Part shown: in pieces, positions 43,630 to 52,454 of the stretch
Layout of the letters: each line of letters begins with the position of its first letter
Position numbering within the stretch: position 1 is the stretch's first letter
Assembly (NCBI GenBank): GCA_000151295.1
Contig: GG745370.1
Location: forward strand, 390,415 to 442,868
Source of the DNA: Allomyces macrogynus ATCC 38327
Taxonomy: Eukaryota; Blastocladiomycota; Blastocladiomycetes; Blastocladiales; Blastocladiaceae
Reading direction: 5' to 3'
DNA length: 52,454 nucleotides
The notes under the pieces: generated by a model
Seen by the model: only the letters and a program-made list of their open reading frames with translations
Database searches by the model: none
What the model was told of the DNA's origin: nothing
Made by a program: the position numbers and the translations under genes

Positions 43630-44748
43630 GTACCGCTCGCGTTGAGTGCAACGGTTGCGGTGATGGCAACGCGTCCACTGTCGACGCCGACGCGCCATGC
43701 GACTTCTTCCTCGACCGACTCGCCAAGAACGGCACAGCAGGAAATCCAAACGGTCCTGCGCCACATACCCAAGCAAATTCAGTGGGCCGACGGTCCGGCC
43801 GATTTCTTGCATCAGCACGATGGCAACGAGCACGCCCGACTCGACAAAGAGCATCACTTGCGCGCGGAGCACATACGGCCGCAGGCCCGGGCGGAACGCG
43901 TTGCCTTGGCTCACGACGCGCAACTGGACGAGAAACAAGAGCGATATGCCGACGCACTCAGCGGCGTCGAAGAGAAAGCCCGCTGCCGGGTGGAGACGCA
44001 TCACGAGCCCTCCGTGAATGTAATCAGCGGAGAGCGACGGGTTTCACGCACCCATCCATGCTTGCAGCTCGTCAAAGGTCATCCCAGCCGCCCACGTTTT
44101 TGGTCTGGGACCCCAAACCGTTGACCAAGACGCCTTCCCAATACACGACGGACATGCTGGTGCAGATGGTCAGAAACTTGGTCACGCGCAGCCAGTCTGC
44201 CGCCGTGAATTGCCAACACCTGTGGATGCGGGTTTGGGAGCGCGACAGGAGGGTGACCATCTCGGCTAGGCCGCCTAACGTTGCGCGAAAGCAAGAGCTG
44301 TTGATCGACTGGACGCACCGCAATATATTGACCATCTCGAACAAGATCACGCTCAGAACGAAGGCAATCCTGGCGATGGCAAAGAGAACCGGCACAGGAC
44401 CGTTGGCGAGTAAAAACAGCGATGAAATCACATCGACCACTTGCGCGAGGACAATGACGAGAATTCCATGACCGGCGCGCATAGTACAGGTGATCCGACC
44501 GCCACACGGTCGTGGCGTAAACAGCCATGGCCAACGTGCTAGGCGACCAATCAAACGAGGCCTGTTCGGCAATTGCATCAGGGATCTGCTGAAATCCACA
44601 AAGTGGAGGATGCGGTACACACTACCGTAATGCTCCTTTGCGCGAGATCATAATGATGCTGCTCAAGACGGGATTGGAGAACAGCTACTGCAAACTGGCT
44701 ATCCATGGCCTGTTGCGACCTGCGCCAAAAGAGCGGAAGCGGACGCAT
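43630..44748 (-). pseudogene. Seven-TM family member 4, decayed copy
   Basis: ATG 44748 opens a normal family N-terminus ending QRSIT. Exon 2 has lost 12 nt in TM1 and then about 11 nt at the conserved RRSWFYAGI, breaking the frame. A further single-base shift lies before the exon 3 end (GGWDDL against AGMAFDEL). In the TM6 exon the splice donor after YVAQ is GA instead of GT. The TM7 exon is missing; the coding-like tail (KKSHGASASTVDALPSPQPL) follows directly. It shares tail sequence almost exactly with member 5, so the decay followed a recent duplication. Confidence 0.8.
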
Positions 44749-45101
44749 CAAGTCGATTCGAGGACCGTTCGCCGCAACTGGGCCATGATCGCCAGCCGTG
44801 CTTGTGGGCGCGAGCAGCCTGTTCATCCAATATGGGGCCTCGCTTGGTTGGAAGTGTCGACCGCCATTTCTCAGTTCGACTAGGCCGTCAATCCGAAATG
44901 CACACAGGTCGGGATTGATCAGGTGGAGAACCGCAGGCGAGGAGAAATAGAGATGCGGCCAAGGATGCCGGAAGTTATATGAGTATCAACGCTGAACGCC
45001 ATTGGCACAGGCAACAAGTATGCAACCGCACTTATGTTTTTGCAGGTCCTCTCCTCTCTCCATCGACCCTCCTCTTCAGTCGAGACCCCACCCTCGCTCT
45101 C

Positions 45102-46403
45102 TCATGTCTGTCCAGATCGCATTGGCCGCAACGGCTGCGGTGATGGCGGCGCGTCCACCGTCGATGCCGACGCGCCGTGTGACTTCTTCCTCGACCGCGT
45201 TACGTTCTCTCCTGAAGCGACCGCCCCACCGCTCACATCGCGGTTGCGCCGCGACATGATCCTCGACAGCACGTGGAGCAGCTCGCAGTAGACGGAAATG
45301 TGAATCGCCTAGTCAAAGAGATCGGTCAGTTGCTCCGGATGCCCCAAGAAAAGTACGAAAAGCAAACGAACCTGCGCCAGGTACCCAAGCAAGTTCAGTG
45401 GGTCGATGGTCCGGTCGATTCCTTGCATCAGCACGATGGTAACGAGCACGCCCGACTCGACAAAGAGCATCACTTGCGCGCGGAGCACATACGGCCGCAG
45501 GCCCGGGCGGAACGCGTTGCCTTGGCTCACGACGCGCAACTGGACGAGAAACAAGAGCGATATGCCTCCGTTGAGCGCGGCGTCGAAGAGAAAGCCCGCT
45601 GCCGGGTGGAGAAGCATTATGAGCCTACCGCAAACTTCGTCCGCGGAGGAAGTCGGAGTTTCGCGCACCCATCCACGCTTGCAGCTCGTCGAAGGCCATT
45701 CCAGCTGGCCCCGCGCTGTTGGTTATGGAACGCAAACCGCTGACCATGATGGCGGTCCAGTACACGACGAATACGCCGGTGCAGACGGTCAGGAACTTGG
45801 TCGTGCGAGGCCAGTCTGCCACCGTGAGTTGCCTACATCTGCGGACACAGGTTCGGGAGCGCAACACCCCCCCCCCCCCCCATGCGGGCGCCAGGACAGT
45901 TAGGAGTGAATTGCTGCGCGGAAAAGAACACAGCTGACGAACGATCCGTACCGAATGATGTTGACCACCTCAAACAAGATCACGCTCAGAACAAAAGCAA
46001 TCATGTCAATCGCAAAGAGCGCTGGCGCCGGCCCATTGGCAAGGAAGAACATCGTGACAATCATATCAAAGACTTGCGCGAGCACGACGGCGAGAATGCC
46101 AGCGTAGAACCACGATCGGCGCGTGTAGAAGAGATGACCTGACCGCCAAATGGTCACGGCGTAAATGACCATGGTCAGCGTGACGAGGCAGGTGCTGGGC
46201 GACCATTCGAACGCGTCCTGTTTAGGAGCTGCGTCAGGGACTGGAGGAAGTACCCACGGCGTGGAGAAAGCGGTACACACGCCTGTAATGCTTCGGCGCA
46301 CGAGATCTTGATGCGGATTGAGACGTGATCGAAATACTGCTGCCGCTATTGTCTGATGCGACTTGCGCCGCCGATGGAGCGGAAGCTGAAGTGGGCGCGA
46401 CAT
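45102..46403 (-). CDS. Seven-TM protein, tandem family member 5
   Basis: Five exons: 46403-46281, 46217-45952, 45838-45669, 45598-45372, 45308-45102; 330 residues. Exons 2 and 4 are identical in length (266 and 227 nt) to those of member 3. N-terminus MSRPLQLPLHRRRKSHQ.. to RRSITG, TM1-TM3 (FEWSPSTCLVTL; GILAVVLAQVFDMI; VILFEVVNIIR), TM4 after RCRQLTVADWPRTTKFL, TM5-TM6 (GFLFDAALNGGISLLFLVQL; LRPYVLRAQVMLFVES) and TM7 (ISVYCELLHVLSRIMSR), then a Lys/Ser-rich tail. The third intron (70 nt) contains what would otherwise be a frame break, so the splice is required. The second intron (113 nt) holds a 15-base G run in sense. An in-frame ATG at 46430 is a possible alternative start. Confidence 0.8.
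45867..45881 (+). repeat. Poly-C tract (15 C) inside a seven-TM gene intron
   Basis: Fifteen C on the plus strand, read as poly-G in intron 2 of member 5, close to its acceptor. The length may be variable or mis-assembled. Confidence 0.9.
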
Positions 46404-46790
46404 GGCTCGAGAACCGTTTGCTACGTCCATAGCAAATGGACTATGGTTGTCAAAAACGGTTGTGGGGTTGATCCAATCCTGGGCCGCACATGATGATTGC
46501 GGTACCGAAACGACGACCGTTCTTATCTTGTCTGGTGTGCAATTACCAGACGTAGATTGCAGCTGGACGTAATTGACTGCGAAACGTTGACTCTTGATCG
46601 CGAAACAATGGCTTAGAAGTTGCAGCGTTCCAATGCGACGACTCGGGGACGGTTTCCGTGTTCGAGATGCTCTGCCGCCGTCAGGCGCGTGTCGTTGTGA
46701 GGGACGCCGGTATCCGTTCATAACATGACAGGCAGGTGACATGTTCGTCCGCGTCGAGCCGGTTGTCCACCACGACAAGTGAACGGAAAT

Positions 46791-48131
46791 CTATCGCGTT
46801 TCATTCTTATCCACGACCACATCGTCGAGCGTCGCCAACGGCCAGCCGTCGCGCGATTCGCACAACATTGATCCACTATTCCCGACGCGCGTATCCCCAT
46901 GCCGCGCTGCCCGTCTCCCTCTGTGCGACCCGGTACTACTCCCGCCACCCTCGCCGTGCCGGTCCAGAATGGACCCGTGCGACCCGTAGTGCTGCGGCAT
47001 CGTGAGCGGCGCCGCCGTCGACCCAAGCGTCGAGTCGGCGCCAGGGCGACTGTTGCGGCTGTGCGTGACCGGGGCCATGATCTTGGTGAGGAGTTGCAGG
47101 AGCGCGCAGTAGATGGAGATGCGGATCGACTATGGCGGTACGAACAATGTCAGTGTTGGTGCGGTGCGCGTCCGAGACGAGACAGGAGCACAGACCTGCG
47201 ACAGAAACCCAAGCAAAAACAGTGGGTCAATCTCCCAGTCGTAATTTTGAATCACGACCATGGCCAGGAGGAGTGTTGACTCGATAACAAGCAGGATTTG
47301 CGCGCGCGTCACGTAAGAACGTAGGCCGGGCCGAAAATCGTTGCCGCGGCCCATGGCGCGCAGGTGGACGAGGAACGCGCCGGTGAGCGTTGCATTGAGA
47401 ACAGCGTCGGCAATATAGCCGGCGGTCCAGAAGGGAATCACCGCGTCGTCGCCGTAAAAACCGGTGGTGGCAATGTTGACCCACCCAAAGATCGCGATCC
47501 CTGTCCAGTGGACAGCAAAGAGGGCCGTGCACGCCATCAGGAACTTGGTTGTGCGTGGCCAGAGCGCGCCGCCGAGCAACCGGTACCTAGACGCAGCATC
47601 GCAGCGTCAATGCGTCAGTTTTCCACCACATTTCGGCGCATGCCGGTGTGACCCGTACCGCTGAAAATTCATGGTCGCAAAAAGAATCATGTTGAGCGCA
47701 AACGCGAGGTAGTCGAGCGCCATGAGCCAAGCCGGCGTGTCGCGTCGTGGTCGAAAAAAGAGCATGAACAAAACGTCGAAGAGCTGGAGGAAAATCACGG
47801 CGAGGATTGTCGCGTAGAACCACGAGCGCTTGCTCCACAAGAGCCGGACGGCGCGCGCGATTGTCGACGCGTACAGCGCCATCATCAGCGTGAACCAGAA
47901 CGTGGAGTTCGACCATTCAAACTTGTCCTGGCGACAGAAATGAGGATGGATATGACCGTGAGCTTTTGGAGCATGAACGTCCTCGCGCGTAAAAATGCCG
48001 AAACCAACCCCCGTGATACTTCGGCGAGCATGATGAACAAACTCGACGACGTGGTCAGCAGTTGACAGCGGCCATGGAGGATCTGGCCGCGGCCACCTCC
48101 TTGCGTGCAACGCCGCCTTCCAGTCGGCCAT
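46791..48131 (-). CDS. Seven-TM protein, tandem family member 6
   Basis: Four exons: 48131-48009, 47927-47659, 47586-47196, 47129-46791; 373 residues. The first exon has exactly 41 codons, as in member 5, and ends RRSITG. TM1 (STFWFTLMMALYASTIA), TM2 (WFYATILAVIFLQLFDVLF) and TM3 (LDYLAFALNMILFATM) are followed by WPRTTKFLMACTALFAVHWT (TM4), TM5 (IADAVLNATLTGAFLVHLRAM), TM6 (YVTRAQILLVIESTLLLAMV) and TM7 (IRISIYCALLQLLTKIM). The intron before TM5 found in members 2, 3, 4 and 5 is absent. The cytosolic tail is the longest of the family (about 90 residues, Gly/Ser/His/Arg-rich, ending VVVDKNETR), which could carry the signalling specificity. Most diverged intact copy together with member 1. Confidence 0.78.
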
Positions 48132-48800
48132 CTGTTTCGACAGCTTGAAATTATCAGGAATCCGTGGCGCAGCGGTTTCTGAAGCATGGAGACGGCAGGC
48201 AGGCTTGCGGTCGCATACGATTGGGACTGATGTCAACTCGTTTCGCGGCAGTCCGGGCTTCCAGCAAGGAGATGCTCCTCGCCGGTCGGGAAGTGAGCTT
48301 GCAAGCCCTGGTCGTGATGGAGCGGCTTGCTGTTCAGGGCCAACAAAGTTGCTTGAGGCAATGCTGCAAGTCGCAAAACAAGAACGTCGACTCTTGCCGG
48401 CCCGTCAAACGGCAAGACGTCGTTGTCGCTGCTATGATCGTTCTTGCCCGTTGCCCGTCGCCACTGAAGGCAGGCTGGTCTGCGTATGGTTCGCGTGAGG
48501 TTCGCGGCAGGGTTCGCGATTTGGCGCGCGCAGGCAGCGGCGTGCGTTGGCGCGCACGCCGGCTAGTTCCAGTGCGAGACGTTGGTGCGCGACCGCTGCG
48601 AGACACCGGCCAATACTTTGCACCTGACCGACCAAATGTTCATTAGCTGCGTGTTGATCACGATTGGCCGACATCCATCGCTGCACCGGCCGCAACAGGA
48701 CTCTCCAACTTGTGGTCCATAGACCGCGCTGATACTTGCTGCAATACCACGACTGATCACCGAGGCCCCCGAACCCGTGCCAACTATTCTCGAAACCACC
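48132..48800. other. Intergenic between seven-TM array and TrpRS
   Basis: About 670 bp between divergent starts. No supported gene, no clear TATA box; presumably it carries both promoters. Confidence 0.45.
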
Positions 48801-50118
48801 ATGCCCACAGCGACCCGCACCGTCCTCTCAGCCGCCGCGACCGCGGCCACCACAACTACCAAGTCGGCCGCATCAGCCGCCGCTGCCGTTGCCGCGCCTC
48901 CCGTGCGCCGCATCCTCTCCGGCATCCAACCCACGGGCGTCCCGCACCTCGGCAACTTCCTCGGCGCGCTGCGGCAATGGGTGCAATTGCAAGACCAACC
49001 CGCGCAAACCGTCGTCTACTCGATTGTCGACTTGCACGCGCTCACGGCGCACCCGCCCGTCCCGCCCGCGACACTGCGCGACTCGATTCATAATTCGGCG
49101 CGCGTGTTGCTGGCGCTCGGAATCAATCCCAAGAAGAGTATTCTGTTCCAGCAGTCGCAAGTGCCGGCGCACACACAGTTGCAGTGGGTGCTGACGTGCG
49201 TGACCTCGGTCGGGTGGTTGAATCGGATGACGCAGTGGAAGGTGCGGTCTGGTGCGATTAGCGTGTTGTCGTTGTGGCCGGCTCTGACTCGACCGCGACG
49301 GTTGTATTTGATAGACCAAGGCCGGCAGCTCGCCGGCCGACGCGGCGCCGCCCGCGGCGCTGAAAATGGGCCTCTTTGCGTACCCGGTGCTCCAAGCGGC
49401 CGATATTCTGATTTACCGGTGCGTCCACATCCTCGCCGCCGCGAATCCGCACGTCGCTGACCCTTCTCCACCCCCGCACAGCGCCACGCACGTGCCCGTC
49501 GGCGAAGACCAGCACCAGCACCTCGAGCTCGCGCGCGACATTGCCAAGGTCTTCAACACCACCTACAAAACGAACCTGTTCCCGATGCCGCAGGCCGTGT
49601 CGAGTACGCTTCCGCCACTCTCCACCCGCACCCGACCCCGCACTCACCTCTCCGCCTTTACAGCCTCGGCGAAACGCATCATGTCCCTGACCGACCCAAC
49701 CGCCAAAATGTCTAAGTCGCACGCGAACCCGAAATCGCGCATCGACCTGACAGACTCGGACTCTACAATCGCCAAAAAGGTTCGGGGCGCCGTGACCGAC
49801 TCGGACCCGACCGTGACCTGGGACCCCGACACGCGGCCCGGGGTGGCCAACCTGTTGTCGCTCTACGCGGCGTGCCGCGATCTCGATCCGGCCAGTTTGC
49901 CCGAGGGTGAACTCAAGGGCGTGGTCGGAATGGTCAATTTGAAGAAGAAGGTGGCCGAGTGTGTTGTGGACACGGTGCGGCCGGTGAGGGACGAGTACCT
50001 GAGGTTGGGGGGCGAGGTGGGGTATGTGAAGGCGGTGCTGGAGGAGGGCAATGCAAGGGCGAGGGCTGAGGCCGACGCGACGTGGGAGATGGTGATGAAA
50101 GCGGTCGGGATGAAGTGA
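48801..50118 (+). CDS. MSW1: Tryptophanyl-tRNA synthetase, mitochondrial
   Basis: Four exons (48801-49241, 49321-49418, 49482-49603, 49664-50118), 371 residues, the usual size for the bacterial/mitochondrial class Ic enzyme. About 40 Ala/Thr-rich residues form a presequence, then RRILSGIQPTG and the HIGH-equivalent HLGN. Further motifs: VDLHALT, GLFAYPVLQAADILIY, HVPVGEDQHQHLELARDIA and the KMSKS loop (DPTAKMSKS). It charges mitochondrial tRNA-Trp. Introns 2 and 3 are in frame and stop-free but interrupt conserved blocks (ILIY|RATHVPVG and AVS|TSAKRIMSL), so splicing is required for a normal protein. ATG 48801 is the first ATG in frame. The gene converges on VPS4 with a gap of 235 bp. Confidence 0.93.
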
Positions 50119-50353
50119 GGGGAGGAGGCCGGATGGTTGGCGAGCGGGTCGTTTTCTTGGTGCCCAGTTTTGAATCGCAATAGGAGCGGTTTCTTGGCTC
50201 ATTTCTCTCGCGTTTCCGGCAGGCTCAACAGGTCATGCCCGCGACACTGATGTTCGACAGAGTTGGTTGGGTAAATACCAACTGCGCGCGCAATCTATAC
50301 ACAAATGGCTCGCTCCCCGCAACGAACCCCCTCCCCTCCTTCTCTCCACCACG

Positions 50354-51997
<1,644 letters not shown>

Positions 51998-52454
51998 GGC
52001 GAAGGCAGGTGCGGTGCGCGGGCGGTCGGTCGCGTCAAGTTGGGGCAGGTCAAGTTGGGGCAGGTCAAGTTGGCGCGGGCCTGATCGAGCGTGGTCGTCG
52101 TCGTGCAGTTGGCTCGCGACGGGTCCGAAGCGCGCGGTCGGCCGCGAAGGTGCAGTGCGGAAAGTCGTGCGCCGCGATGGAGCGGTGGGGTCCAAGGTGG
52201 TCCGCGCCGGCGTCGTCGACGGTCGATGAGGATGTCGTTTGCAGCCAACGTGGACGCGAGCGACTGAGCGAAAACACGAACAGCAAAATAGAGAGCAAGA
52301 AACGCGCTTTGCTCAAGCGAGATGGCGCTGACATGATCGCACGCGGCCCCCGCTCGCCCCGGGCCGCTGATGAGCACGTGCGCGGCTGCGCCTCGGGGCG
52401 GCGCCTGGCCGCGAAGGTGCCGAGAACGGCGTCACTGGCACGTGTCTCACGTCG
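51998..52454. other. VPS4 upstream region to window end
   Basis: GC-rich, with open frames on both strands that have no recognisable similarity. It holds the 15-bp repeat just upstream of the VPS4 start. Confidence 0.4.
52034..52073 (+). repeat. 15-bp tandem repeat, 2.7 copies
   Basis: Unit GTCAAGTTGGGGCAG repeated from 52034 and again from 52049, with a partial third copy from 52064. It lies 37 bp upstream of the VPS4 ATG, thus in its promoter or 5' UTR. Confidence 0.85.

Noticed and set aside
38861..48131. Microbial rhodopsin interpretation of the seven-TM family
   Set aside because: TM7 has no buried Lys in a DxxxK or similar context, and TM3 lacks the counter-ion pattern.

Overview
The window is eukaryotic nuclear DNA, most likely from an early-diverging (zoosporic) fungus of the Blastocladiomycota or chytrid type; that placement is inference. 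Reasons: nearly every gene is split by short spliceosomal introns (about 60-140 nt) with in-frame joins and AG acceptors; coding DNA is very GC-rich; there are no operons or bacterial ribosome binding sites; the recognisable genes form a fungal core set (Rrg9/neugrin, MRP-type ABC transporter, casein kinase 1, Nrap/Utp22, single-chain NAD(P)H glutamate synthase with a cleavable N-terminus, mitochondrial TrpRS, Vps4).

Layout. 1-3.2 kb: a 5'-truncated acidic coiled-coil protein, then a mitochondrial Rrg9/neugrin homologue, both on the plus strand. 3.4-8.5 kb: gene-poor DNA with a tRNA-like element, a decayed gene, a 67-bp tandem duplication and a broken, inverted copy of a membrane SPRY/PPxY gene. 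8.6-13.7 kb: a nine-exon ABCC (MRP/Ycf1-like) transporter, minus strand. 16.4-23.2 kb: a tandemly duplicated convergent gene pair. The plus-strand member is a one-TM protein ending in a PPPY motif, resembling the yeast Rsp5 adaptors Ssh4/Ear1. The minus-strand member is a COG2945-like alpha/beta hydrolase. There are three adaptor copies; the hydrolase survives as one intact gene, one pseudogene and one 3' fragment. 23.9-29.5 kb: casein kinase 1 (minus) and Nrap/Utp22 (plus), divergent. 31.1-37.9 kb: glutamate synthase. 38.9-48.1 kb: six tandem minus-strand copies of a seven-transmembrane family I cannot name, four intact and two decayed. 48.8-52.0 kb: mitochondrial TrpRS (plus) and Vps4 (minus), convergent.

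The conserved genes are unlinked housekeeping functions. The two tandem families are the accessory part. The adaptor family shows stepwise loss of its SPRY domain while keeping the membrane anchor and ubiquitin-ligase-binding motif. The 7TM family keeps a fixed seven-helix plan and a strict N-terminal RSITG signature while gaining and losing introns.

Exon coordinates were derived by hand from reading frame, GT..AG junctions, phase and paralogue comparison; no transcript data were available. Single-base indels interrupt otherwise well-conserved glutamate synthase and Vps4, so some frameshifts here may be assembly errors rather than mutations.
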